Origin: Blakeslea trispora
Taxonomy: Eukaryota; Mucoromycota; Mucoromycetes; Mucorales; Choanephoraceae
Assembly: GCA_025331445.1 (NCBI GenBank)
Contig: JAIWNE010000023.1
Coordinates: forward strand, 298,351 to 362,350
Length of the DNA: 64,000 nt
Direction: 5' to 3'
Shown here: piece after piece, positions 23,536 through 34,823 of the stretch
Layout: each line of letters begins with the position of its first letter
Numbering within the stretch: position 1 is the stretch's first letter
Notes under the pieces: generated by a model
The model's input: the letters and a program-made list of their open reading frames with translations, nothing else
Database searches by the model: none
What the model was told of the DNA's origin: nothing
Position numbers and translations under genes: made by a program

Positions 23536-23695
23536 ATACAGATAAAATTATAACGGAGTGATTGATTGAAACCGAGATAGAAATAATATATAAACATAAC
23601 ATGGACTTGCAGTAGAATTAGTTCGCTCTCTTTCTTTTTAATAAAAAAAATCGAGTTCCCTCTCATTGAATCTATCTGAGACTGCAAATTTCACA

Positions 23696-26303
23696 CAGTC
23701 GCGGATCTGATGGCTTTGGCTATGCCCTTCTCTTTCATCTGTACCGCTTCCCCCCTCTCCAGCGCTTGGTCGTCCGAGTATATGATGATGCTTTATTGCA
23801 TAGTATTTTTCCAGCCTCTTGGAGGGATATTCGGGTTCGTCTTCTACCAAAGAAAGGAGATTTAACTTTACTTCAGAATTGGCGGCCCATTTCACTTATC
23901 AATTGTGATGGGAAGATCTTCACTCGTATTTTGAATGCTCGCATGAAAGAGGTGGCTACGTCCGTTATTACTCCTCTTCAGACCGGTTTTATGCCTGGCA
24001 GATTTATCGCCACCAATGGTATTCTAGTCAACATGGTCATGGAACATGCTCGTCGTACTCAACGTGACGATATCGCTCCATTGCTAGACCAAGAGAAGGC
24101 GTACGATCGTGTACATCCTTTGTACCTTCGTAAGACCCTTCTTCGTCTGAACTGTCCTGTTGTTGCATACAACAGCCTCTTTCAGAGCAATAAAATAAAG
24201 TAAGATCAGATTAGGCGTATTGTGACCAGTCTATTTCTATATATGGAATTCTCAGGCTGTTGCGTTCAAACGGTACAAACACTGGATACAATGTATCCAG
24301 GTTACAGGCAATGTATACATTGTGCTCAAGTTACTCAGTTATCATACCAGTATTTCCCATAGTATAAATAGAGACAGAAAACATATGTCTGACTAAAACA
24401 TCTTTCTTTTGGTCTGATTGACTTTTTATTGTTACAAATTAGTGAATATATCACTCCTGTGCCGTTGGTCAACTGCCTGATGAACCTTTTCTTTGGTAAC
24501 AGGGTGCGTGTCAACTTCAAGGGTTTTTTCGCTGATGTTGTGCATCAATGTCGAGGCCATAGACAAGGGGATCCTTTGTCTCCTCTTTTGTTCAACTTTG
24601 CTCTGGAGCCTCTCCTTCGCCACATCCTCCAAGACATGGCCTTCCATGGTTTTGCTTTTGAGCAGGATGATCGGCCTATGCCCGTACATACCTTGGAGCC
24701 TCTGAAAATTCTGGCTTAAGCTGATGATGTATGCGTTTTCTTGTCCGATAAAAATGATTTCCGTCTCCTGCAACAGCACCTTACTAGGTACGGTCAGGTG
24801 TCCAACGCTAGGATTAACATGCACAAGACTGAAGCGGTGTCGCTGTGTGGTCAACCGTCACCCTCCTGGCAGTCCCTGTTGAGATCCTCGGACATCTACA
24901 GTTGGCATGACAGGACCTCTCCAAAAGCTCTGCGCTACCTAGGCTTTCCCCTCATCAGTTCGCTGCCACAGCGAAAGCTGGTGGAACTGAATCTGATAGA
25001 ATCCTTTCAGGCTAAGTGTGACCGGTGCAAAGGGAGGAACCTCTCTCTGCGTGGGCGGGCCACGATCATCAATTCCGTTTTCCTGGCTTCCTTGTGGCAT
25101 GTCCTTCGGGTAACTTCTTTTCCTTTGTCTTTCTTTAAACAGCTTCGCAGAATTATCAGTGGTTTTGTTAAGTCAGGTGTCAAGCCCATTTTCCGCTATG
25201 ATCTCCTCTGCCAGGGAATTGGTGACGGTGGTGTGGGTCTTCTGGATCCTTTGATTCGATAGGGAGGGCTCTATGTCCGCTGGTTGTGAACACTTCTCAG
25301 ACAGTACCAGGACTCGTTAATCCATCACTATCTGATGGATCACATCCGGCGCTTCTTCGCCCACAAGTCTTTTCCTGTCCTGTCACTCTACTTTCCTCGA
25401 CTGAGGAAAACGTGCTGTTTGGACTACGGGCATTTCGTTCACGCCTTGTTTTTCTTCCTTGATGATTACTTAGCAAAAGCCGCTTCCAAAATTCCGGATA
25501 CTTGTTCGTTGTCCACTTTGTTGGAGCTTCCTTTGGCTGATGTTTTCTTGCATCTTCCCGAAGATCATTGGATAGTATCTTCTAGACCTGCTCCTTTACT
25601 CGTGAAGCAATTCTTTGCGATTGACGAATCGCGCAACTGCTTCCGACCATTGCATTCATCTGACCGCTCCCAATTTCCTAGACTTAGTTCTAAGCTCAGA
25701 CGGGAGCTTCTCTCTCCTGGCGTATCGCTCCATCCCCGTCTACTTGCTGCCTTCTTAGAGACTCCGGTGACTACTGTTTCTGTAGACGTCGAACCGTTTG
25801 ATGCATTATGGTCCGAATCTGATTTTTGGGTGGATTCCTGGAATCGCTCTTTCCGTGGATCCTTGCAAGATGCTCTCCTACCATCGGTATCCTCCCCTCT
25901 CTCCTCTCGCAAATGGCACCTTTTCTGGTCTTTGTCTCTGACACCTGAGTGCCGCTCTATGTGGTATCGCATTGTTTATGACAAGTTCCATTGTCATGCG
26001 TCTATCGCCCAATTTATAGCGGACGTTTCTCCCTCTTGCTCGTTCTGCAATGTCTCTTTTGAGTGTCGCTCCCATCTCCTAGTCATATGTCCAGTCAAAT
26101 GGAACCTCTGGACTCTAATACTTCGGACGAGGTTTCCGTATATGGCTTTCCAGCCTTCACATATCATCTCTGCCCTCTGGTTTATGACTGTCCCTCCATT
26201 TGTTCCTTCTGCTTCGTTTCTCAACTTGCGTGAAGCTACCGCTCGTGCCATATGGTGCGCTCATTGGGCCTTCTCAAAGCACACCCCTCTTATTGTAAAA
26301 TAA
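23696..26303 (+). pseudogene. 5'-truncated non-LTR (LINE) retrotransposon: RT and C-terminal zinc finger
   Basis: Starts abruptly inside the RT at SRGSDGFGYALLF, next to repeat R. RT blocks follow: RVRLLPKKGDLTLLQNWRPI, GKIFTRILNARMKE, TGFMPGRFIATNG, QEKAYDRVHP, then a 294-base insert, then GHRQGDPLSPLLFNFALEPL. The catalytic YADD reads TAA-ADD (stop at 24717-24719). Then ARINMHKTEAVSL, LRYLGFPL and a C-terminal Cys/His finger (SCSFCNVSFECRSHLLVICP). Further stops lie near 25260 and 25285. The stop at 26301-26303 matches the natural end. Dead copy, plus orientation. Confidence 0.88.
24161..24454 (+). mobile_element. Solo-LTR-like insertion (family C), about 294 bases, inside the LINE RT
   Basis: Flanked by TCCTGT (24155-24160 and 24455-24460). 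Removing the insert and one repeat joins CTG-AAC-TGT-CCT-GTG-CCG into an uninterrupted RT frame (LNCPVPLVNCLMNLFF). It begins TGTTGCATACAACAG and contains TATAAATAG near 24362. Its right end is ATATATCAC, not a clean CA, so 5- versus 6-base duplication is unresolved. Confidence 0.75.
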
Positions 26304-27048
26304 GCTTGGAATCGGACTGAGAAATAAAGAATAAGAATTTAGGAAATGGAAACTAAAGACTTGTTTTATTTTAAGATAGAAGAATGATAATCCTATTTTA
26401 TTGAATAGAATAATTGAGATATTTATATGTTTTTAGAAATACTGCGGTTATATATAAGAAGCTAACTATATCAAAATATACTGCGGTGAAGCTGCGGTAA
26501 GATCTGAGTATGCTTGTCAAAGAAGAGAAAGATTAGAGTTCCGAACCAGTGGCTGTGTCAGGACTCACGACAATTGACGTGTGACTTTCATTTCAATTAT
26601 TATATAAACAATAATTTTACACAAAAAAATAGAATGATTGGCCATCTGTACCTTAAACCCAGTAACTGGTAAATTATTGGTAAGATGTCAGTCCTGACCT
26701 TGAATGAAGGTTTATCCGAATTGAATGTCAAATGAAACAAGCTGAAGTCGAATTAGAGAATGGTTGTGGATTCATAAGTGGTTAAATACTTGATTCGTAC
26801 TGTATGAATACACCATTTCAGATTTTATTGATAAAACCACTTACTATTTTTTATTCCCGCATTTAGTTGTAAGATAAAATTTGTAGGAAAAAAAATAATA
26901 TATTTTACAAGCTAATGACAAATTTTTTTTCCACGCTTTAATTTCAAGCACCAGGCTTGCGTGTTTTTTTTTCTTCATCTGTCTTCTAAATCACAGCAAC
27001 TGCATTTCAAATTTTGCTGTAAACTTATTATTCATAAATCAGATAGAC
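26304..27048. other. LINE 3' end and leader of the next LINE
   Basis: Non-coding. The first part should be the 3' UTR of the truncated LINE. The last part, ending with T runs and ACAGCAACTGCATTTC, is the leader of the LINE ORF1 that starts at 27049. The boundary between the two was not located, and no poly-A tail is obvious. Confidence 0.5.
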
Positions 27049-28371
27049 ATGGCTCTTTCGCATAAAAATTCGAACCCACCCACGGCCACTACCAAATCTA
27101 GTGGTCGACGCAACAACCACCCTACTTGGGCTCAAGTAGCTCAGAGACAAACCTTCTCATACAAGCCAGCAGCAAAGCCTCGCTTGTCTGGCTCTGTACC
27201 TGATGCCTCTTCGTCCGCGTCTAAATTCGCATCTCCAGATGTTGACCTCTTGCACGAATGCATCCGACCCTTTCTTCAAGGGCTGGAAGATGATAGCACT
27301 CTTATCGACATTACGAACGTTCGCGATCCTCAGGAGCTTAAGCAGTTTTTTGGATCGTTCAATACTGACACATATTTTCCCTATTTTGGAACTTTGTTGG
27401 TCGAACGTCGCTATCTTCAACGGCGCTTCATTGAGACCTTTTGGGACAAAAGTTCCGCTGAGTATGAACGATTAATCGGGGATGGACTCCAAATTGATGA
27501 CGGTAGACTCACCAAAGGGTATCCTAGCCTTCCCTCTGATGCTAAAGTAGCCCGCATTAAAGTTGAACGGCTACCTTTCATTAACCCTTTGCAATTAAGA
27601 GACTTGATGTATAAGCGCTTTGCGCATTTTGGTTCTGTTTTGAACGCAGGCCTACAGCTTGATGGCAAATCTTTTTTTGGTCAAGGGTATGTTATTTTGG
27701 ACTTGAACTGTCCCCACCCAACTGAGCCTGAGTCATTGCGTCGTGAGATCGATTGGTTCGATGACGGTAAGCGAATGCTTCGCCTTACATGGGATGAAAT
27801 GCCACCCTACTGTCGGTATTGTCAAAAGGATGACCACTGTCGGGCGGATTGCCAGGAACTACTCCAATTGCGACAATGCTACAACTGCAACGAATTGGGT
27901 CACATCAGCAGAGACTGTTCCAGGCGCAATTATGGCGCCCAGCCACCGGCTGGTAAACGGGTAGCTGTCTCCAAGGCACAAATGGAGAAAGAGGTTGCAG
28001 CCAAGGCAGCTACCAGAACAGAAAAATTGCGCAAACAGCGACAAAAACAAGCTGAGGAGGAGACTCAGCGAGTCTCTGTTGAGAGGACGCAGGTCTTATT
28101 TGACCTGGAGGATCGAATCCAGCAAGAGCTCGCGAGCCAAGAGGATGACGACATCCCCGATGTTCCTCCTACCTCCTTCATTTCTGGGAAAAAGGAGATG
28201 CTAGAGATAGAGACAGACAGGGACTACGCTATGGAAGAGATTACGGATAAGTCTGATTTCCATCAGGTTTCGGTTACTAAGAAAATGAAGGTTACTCATG
28301 CGCAAACTACTACACAATCAGTCGCTCACACTGATGACAGTAGTCCAGGTGCTGTCGTTCTTCACCTTTAA
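27049..28371 (+). CDS. LINE ORF1 (Gag-like, two CCHC zinc knuckles)
   Basis: 440 codons, intact. A basic, Ser/Thr-rich N-terminus contains HPTWAQVAQRQ. The central domain (IKVERLPFINPLQLRDLMYK, FGSVLNAGLQLDGKSFFGQG) has the look of an RNA-recognition fold in LINE ORF1 proteins. Two adjacent zinc knuckles follow, CRYCQKDDHCRADC and CYNCNELGHISRDC, then a Lys/Glu-rich helical segment. Role: nucleic-acid binding and RNP formation for the LINE. The stop at 28371 lies 9 bases before the ATG of ORF2 (28380), so ORF2 is probably translated by reinitiation. Confidence 0.87.
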   Translation: MALSHKNSNPPTATTKSSGRRNNHPTWAQVAQRQTFSYKPAAKPRLSGSVPDASSSASKFASPDVDLLHECIRPFLQGLEDDSTLIDITNVRDPQELKQFFGSFNTDTYFPYFGTLLVERRYLQRRFIETFWDKSSAEYERLIGDGLQIDDGRLTKGYPSLPSDAKVARIKVERLPFINPLQLRDLMYKRFAHFGSVLNAGLQLDGKSFFGQGYVILDLNCPHPTEPESLRREIDWFDDGKRMLRLTWDEMPPYCRYCQKDDHCRADCQELLQLRQCYNCNELGHISRDCSRRNYGAQPPAGKRVAVSKAQMEKEVAAKAATRTEKLRKQRQKQAEEETQRVSVERTQVLFDLEDRIQQELASQEDDDIPDVPPTSFISGKKEMLEIETDRDYAMEEITDKSDFHQVSVTKKMKVTHAQTTTQSVAHTDDSSPGAVVLHL

Positions 28372-28379
28372 TACTCATC

Positions 28380-31024
28380 ATGATTAGAACATCTTTGAAC
28401 ATTGCGACTCTTAATTGTCGCTGTTTGCGCAAAGCGCACAACCCATCCTCTTCCAATTCCTTCATTCGCTACTTACGCTCCCTCAACATTGATATGTTAT
28501 GCCTTCAAGAAACTCATGCTGCTGATGCCCAGATTATGGCACAGTTTGATATGCTTTTTAACACTCACTCTAGCCTTTGGTCCCCACATTGCGGAATTGT
28601 TTCCCTCCACCGCAATCTCACTATATGCGCCCTCCCTTCTCTCGCTCAAGCGGACGGACGCTTCCTTTGCGCCTCGGTCGCTTCTGATACTGACCCATCT
28701 ACCCCTATTCTTCACCTCCTTAACATCTACGCACCTGCCCAATCTAGGCCACGCCAGTTGTTTTTCCAGCAGTTAGTTGATACTCCTCCCCTTATGTCCT
28801 GTGATATTTTGCAGTCTCAGATAGATTCAATGAGAGGGAACTCGATTTTTTTTATTAAAAAGAAAGAGAGCGAACTAATTCTACTGCAAGTCCATGTTGT
28901 GTTTATATATTATTTCTATCTCGGTTTCAATCAATCACTCCGTTATAATTTTATCTGTATGAGCAGTTTTCCTACTAGGATGACTGGTCACCTTAATTCA
29001 AAGATGGCTGTAGCCAGATTTCGTCCCCCGCCTTGAATAAAGTGGAGATATATTGTTTACTTGATTTGTATCTTGGAGAGATAATAATTATGCTCGACAA
29101 GATATGTTTAATCTTAATAAGTATTTCAATATATCAGGCATAACTGTTTCATACTTGTTCACTTGTTTCGTTGGATGTTTAGATCAGTTTAGATTAGGTG
29201 ATAACGATAGACAAGCCCTTTGTAATTATGTCTCAGAACTATCTTTATCCAGGTAATGATTTAGTCTTTTCTTATATTGAAATCTCTAGAATCATTGCTT
29301 GTTTTGTTAGATGCTGCTACCTTGGTATTATAAGGCCTATGCAACCATCCTGCTATCACATGTGTCATGTCATATAGCTATTTCAAGTATTGATGAAAAG
29401 AGAGTCAATGAATATAAATCTGATCATGCTTTCAATGTTTTAGCTAGGCACATTGAACGCTTTATATATCATATCATCGCTTTTTACCAATGCTTGTTAA
29501 ATGTTTGATTTCAGGATTACCTCGGGTAATATCTGATATGATTTTCCTTTTCAAACTTTGTGAACATTATTTGATTTATTGTTATTTTGACATTATCTGT
29601 CAGAATAACCTTTGATAATGATTAATTGAATTTCCGAATATAAGTCGTTCTGGCTTCTGTATATGCCCAAATACGACATGTCCCTTCTCTACAAGCCGGA
29701 GCTTCCCACATTCATACTAGGTGACTTTAATTTCAACCCCTCCCGGCGGTCCAACATTACAGACAGTTGGCTGGAGCTACTTGACATGCACTATACGGAT
29801 TGCTTTGAGCAGGAACCCACTCCCACCTTCACTTCGGCTTCAGCTTCTCGGACCCGGATTGATTTTATATTCTGCTCAGCCCTCCACTCTCACACTATTA
29901 CATCTACAGATCACACATTCATTTCCTCCGTTTGGACTGACCACGATCTGCTATCCGTTACCTTTCGACCAGCTCTTCAAACCACTGGCCCTGGTTTATG
30001 GAAAGCCGACCACTTCCTTTCGGGAGGGCCTCACTTCCCACATCGAACTTTTTGTCGCCTCTCAAAACCTTCTGGAAGATACCTGCTCCTCTTCTACCCA
30101 GGCTATTTGGGATTCTTTGAAAGCTGAGGTGAAGGCATATATCCGATTCTATCAATTCGAAACGAACCGATGGCGGTCAAAAACGCTGAAAAGATACCAA
30201 TCTAAACGTAATCGGATTTTGCGGGACTACAAAAACACAGCCATTCTTTCTTCCCTCCTCCCGACTGTCGAGACAATGATCAGCAGTCTTCAGGCTGATA
30301 TCGCTCAGGTCAGCGCACTGCAAGCTGGCAAGTTTTGGAGAGAACATGGTGAACGTTCCGCCGGTTTCTTAAAAAATCTAGCTTCTTCAAGACAACTGAA
30401 GCGCATTATTCCAGCTCTTTACGACTCCTCCAAAGAACAACTGGTCACTAGCACTGAAGACAAAACCTCAGCCATGGCTGATTTCTACGACCAGCTGTAT
30501 GACCCTGATCCTGTTGATCCTACAGCACTGGAATATCTTTTGGCGACTGTCCAAGGATTGCACCTTACTGATGAACAAGCTGACAACTTAATCAAGCCAT
30601 TCACGTGGGAGGATATATCTGATGCCAGTTGGCGCTCTCCTCGGCGTAGTAGCCCTGGTTCAGATGGACTCCCCTACGAGGTACTTGGTGTCTTAATTCG
30701 CCTACCTGCTCTACGGCCACTGGTGCTTCGACTCTTTAATGAGGCTCTGACTCCCTCCCTTTTTCCTTCTTCATGGCTAATGTCTGTCATGACCCTTCTC
30801 CCAAAAAAGGGAGATCTGACCCAAGTCCGGAACTATCGCCCTATTCAGCTTGTCAACACCGATACCAAGATATTCACTAGGCTGCTCAATCAACGACTTC
30901 TGGCCAATGCCTCCCACTTGATCAATCAGTATCAGATTGGCTTCTTGCCTGGTCGGTTCATTGCGGAACATGGTCTGTTAACTCACACCACAGCGCAGAG
31001 GAGTTCTAAAAAATCCAGCATTTG
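28380..31024 (+). pseudogene. LINE ORF2 (endonuclease and partial RT), split by repeat R and truncated
   Basis: APE-type endonuclease begins LNIATLNCRCLRKAHN, MLCLQETHA, LLNIYAPAQSRPRQL. It is interrupted at 28799/28800 and resumes at 29684 with LLYKPELPTFILGDFNF, TRIDFIFCS and TDHDLLSVTF. A one-base frame change near 30015 joins GLWKADHFL to REGLTSHIELFVA. The RT N-terminal region then runs SPGSDGLPYEVLG, MTLLPKKGDLTQVRNYRPIQ, KIFTRLLNQRL and IGFLPGRFIAEHGLL. It stops near 31024, before the YADD block. The 3' half is missing. Same family as the LINE at 23.7 kb, but a separate copy. Confidence 0.88.
28800..29678 (+). mobile_element. LTR-like repeat R, copy 2 (879 bases, TSD TGTCC)
   Basis: Starts TGTGATATTTTGCAGTCTC and ends CCCAAATACGACA (TG...CA), flanked by TGTCC (28795-28799 and 29679-29683). 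Removing it joins CCC-CTT-ATG-TCC-CTT-CTC in the LINE endonuclease frame. No protein is encoded, consistent with a solo LTR. The internal part matches 22990-23690 on the opposite strand. Confidence 0.88.
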
Positions 31025-34000
31025 AGTCTAGGATAAAATAAGTGAGTTTAGACTCACTTTGCTTTTAGAGGTTAGCTATACAGAGAGAATAAATGATAAA
31101 AGGGAAGGTTTTTTTTGTTGAAGTGTGATATAAAGGGTAATGGGAGGTTAATTTTGAAGTTTGAAGCTGATCCGAGGGGATGAGTTGATCCCGGTTTTTT
31201 TTACATGTCAAAGGCCATAAAATAAGTAAAAAGACTAAGAAAAATAATCTGTGGGAAAGAGATTTGGCTAAAAAGAGAAAAAAATAGCAGTAAAAATGAA
31301 GAGACAATAAGATGGGGGGGATCGATTTCAGATTTTATGCAGAAAATATGTACAAAAATGGTAAATGGGGGGATAGGCCAAGTGAGGTGAAACAATCTGT
31401 ACAAATAAATAGAGAGTATGTAAGCAAATTTATTTAAACGGTAAAGAAGAAGTAAAAAGAAGGCAATTTCTTGAGATTAACTCAGATATTTCATGAGGAA
31501 AAGGTGGCAGGCTAAAAGAGAAGAAAAAGAAGCATAGGCAATTAAATTTATACAGTCAAAGGTTAAGGAGCCAATTTTTAATTTTTGTGTAATGACAACA
31601 AGGTGTGGAAAGCTAAAGAAGTGTATAAAAAGGTAGTAAAATAAAATAACAAGGTTGAGAGAAGGTGTTTGCTATTCTTCTTTCAAACTTCTAAGATAGT
31701 GGTACAAGAAAGTTACGATCGTGACTGAATGTCGGTCTTGAGATCACTCATCACCATCACCGAAGCAACATGAGCACATGGAGAAGGACTTCATGTTGCT
31801 GTAAGTGTCCCTAGGCAAACAATATTTGGCAAAATGAATAACAGAGATTCTAAGAGCTAAATAAATAAAAAAAACTGCTATCATCTCTACATAAAGTGAG
31901 ATTGTATAAGATGGACTAAGTCAAGTTGCCATTCATGGGCGAAAATGAAGCATAAATAAGATGGAAAAGTCTGATACAGGTGTGAGACTAGAAATGGCAA
32001 GTTAGAGAGACGTCTGAAAAGGAAGAAAGAAATATATGTAAACTAAAAGGTAGTCAAAAGGAAAAAATAAAATAAAAAGAGAACTGATTCCAATTCCTAT
32101 CAAATCGCTATTTTATCTTCAGCTAAGGACTCTCACTTAATAAGGATGAAATGTTTGATAGTCTTTTTTAAGAACTGTTGGTGTCATATATTAGAATTCA
32201 ATCTTGAGACTAAGCAAATCAACAGTATAAACAAACAGTTACAAAGCCTTTGAAATAGATATTGGACTTAATGGTGAAATAGAATCATTTGTTGAGAAGT
32301 CAGTGGAAAGGAATAGAGAGATTGATTGTAGACTCTAAAAGAGTGAAACATTCTCTTCTTTTATCAAGACAATCGATAGTTGTACATGTTTATCGTAATA
32401 AAGTATCAGCAACAATCATCAACATTTTCGGTCAATGCTAGCAACAATCCAACACTCGCTTTTCAGATAGATCCATCATAATACGTTTTTATTTCCAAAA
32501 TGATAAAAAAATAGTCCAACTAGCTATAATGCAATCCACCCCATATATGCTTACCTTTCAAAAAATATGATACTCTCTGAAGAACCTTTGATCATCCAAA
32601 GTGCCGTTGATATGTAATATTGATTCTTTCACTGGAAATGATGTTGACAATGATGGCATCTTTCTTTGACTAAAACTCCCAACTTTTACTAATAACTTTA
32701 CCTCTTGATTCCATTTTGTCATTCATAGGATTGATCTCTAGTAAATCAGATGTAAATTCGGCTAAGTATTGTTGTTTGGAGAGTGAAAGTATTGTCTCCA
32801 ATAAACTGAAGTGATAAAAGGCTGTTATTACAAGTTGAAGGTGTAATCCGTAGGTCCAGATTAATTCAATCGGAAATGATAATGTCTCCACACTATCTTC
32901 AAGAATTTATATGTGTGTGAGGTAATCAATTGTAGAAATGGAACAACACCTTACCATGCTTCAAAGATTCATTGGGCATCATCATAGAACAATCATTTAA
33001 CTGTGTGACTAATACAATATCCATTTTCATAAAATGTTAGATTATAAAGCCATATATAATGCCATCGAGTTGCTTACCTTTGCTTCATATTGAACGCGAT
33101 TAAAAGAAGTCTCACGTTAGTGTAATCATCTCCATTACTGATAATTTCGAAAATGGTGTAATTATTGGTCCTTTTCAAGTGATTTAGTTAAGGCGTGTTT
33201 AAAAAACTGCATTGTCTGCTTTGTGATGGTAAGATGAGTGACTGTATGATAAGGACTTGAGCTGCCCAAATTGATCGTGAACAAACCAAAAAACAAGCCT
33301 CTTTCTAGACAGATAAAAGAATGGATAAGTTAGCGAACATGTAACATGACCTGAATGATACACCTTAACTCGGAATGGAAGTACTCTCAAGATTCAGGAA
33401 AAATAAAGGGTGTAGCAATCAATAGAGTGAAGGAAAAAAATTAGAGGAAAAAAGCCGAGAAAAAAAAAAGAGATAAAGAAAAGGAAAGAGAGTAATGTCA
33501 CCCCCATAAATAAAACGGAACTTTGGGGGTCAATTTACTTTTAAAGTATGTCAGCTATCCTAATGTAGGTAAAGAGAGAACAAACCTAGAACCTTCTTAG
33601 AAATCGGCCAATCAGAGTAGCGAATTTCCATCACTATAAAAAAGGTAAATATTGATGATTTGGCTTATTTCCTCTCTTTGCATCATACGCTTCAACCAAG
33701 AACAAAACAGAAAAGACTTTTTGTGATATTGATGAATCCAATTAATTAAAAAGAATGAGATGTAGTCAAAAAGATAATTACACTCGAATATTAGAAAAAA
33801 AGACTCAATCCTTAGATTTTAATAAAAATATCGTTTTCATGAAGCATTGATTTCATATGCTCTGAATCGCTTTTACATACTAAGAACTGGCTAGAATAGG
33901 TATAACCAGTAAGAAATATATAACCCTTAAGTTGAAAAAGTTAACTTCTATGAGCACATGTTAGCTTTCTCGCTGCTCATCTGTTCTGCGTGTCGACATC

Positions 34001-34442
34001 TCAAACTTACATGAGCATGCAAGATGGTAGGTCATCTCGGAAAAGGTTGAGATAAAATAAAACGAAATAAATAAAAAGCACCTATAAATACCCTAGAAAG
34101 TGATTGCTTAGTTAATAAAAGTTAAAGATCTGGAATGCGATTGACCAGTTTCTTAAAGAGATAGATATATGATGGTAAATGTATGCTCAAGACAATATAC
34201 AATAGAGATAAACATTTGATGATATTAAACTGCTTATAGAAAAGCATTTGATTTCGAGTAAAAGTTACTTCAAGCTCTCATAATGAAATATACAAATGTT
34301 CCTGGTTCTGATTATGATTTATAAAAACTGTTATTCCAAATCATCTAAATCTCCTATTTACTTCTCTATACAATTATATTTGAAGTAAAGTTGACAATCT
34401 TACAAAGTAGCACAGTACCATTCAAAGTATTTGTACCACTTA
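31025..34442. other. 3.4 kb AT-rich non-coding stretch
   Basis: Follows the point where the LINE RT is cut off. Only short unsupported frames occur (for example 32670-32891 and 33199-33390, minus). A small palindrome-like AGTGAGTTTAGACTCACTTT lies at 31041-31060 and a GA/A-rich tract at 33430-33490. I recognise no gene, RNA or mobile-element end. Confidence 0.5.
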
Positions 34443-34821
34443 CAGTCGTTCCACTGCCAATTCGCAGATTCAATGAAAAAAAGTGCGGATTTTTAAAAAA
34501 TCAATCTGCCAGGTTTTTGAACTTTTTTCAACGAAAATTTAAAAACCAATTCGCGGATAAAATAGCATATTTCATTGATCTTGCCTTTCGTTTTTTATAT
34601 AATCAAGCACTTTAAGAACCAGTATAATAACTGAATCAATTACAAGCCCATGTAAGCGTCTCTTTTCTTTTTTTAATGAAATCTTTTAATGAAATGTGTT
34701 TTTTTATCCGCGAATTGGTTTTTAAATTTTCGTTGAAAAAAGTTCAAAAACCTGGCAGATTGATTTTTTAAAAATCCGCACTTTTTTTCATTGAATCTGC
34801 GAATTGGCAGTGGAACGACTG
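34443..34821. mobile_element. MITE with 120-base perfect inverted repeats
   Basis: Arms 34443-34562 and 34702-34821 appear to be perfect inverted copies (outer sequence CAGTCGTTCCACTGCCAATT) around a 139-base loop. TA is duplicated at 34441-34442 and 34822-34823. No transposase is encoded, so it is a non-autonomous Tc1/mariner-type foldback element. The right TA is shared with the adjacent Tc1 element. Confidence 0.92.
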
Positions 34822-34823
34822 TA

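Noticed and set aside
23638..23895. Minus-strand frame across the repeat R / LINE junction
   Set aside because: Spans two unrelated sequences (R end and LINE RT) and has no family features; the plus-strand RT reading explains the DNA.
31025..34442. Short minus-strand frames as genes
   Set aside because: No domain, no splice-linked continuation and no codon character; left as non-coding.
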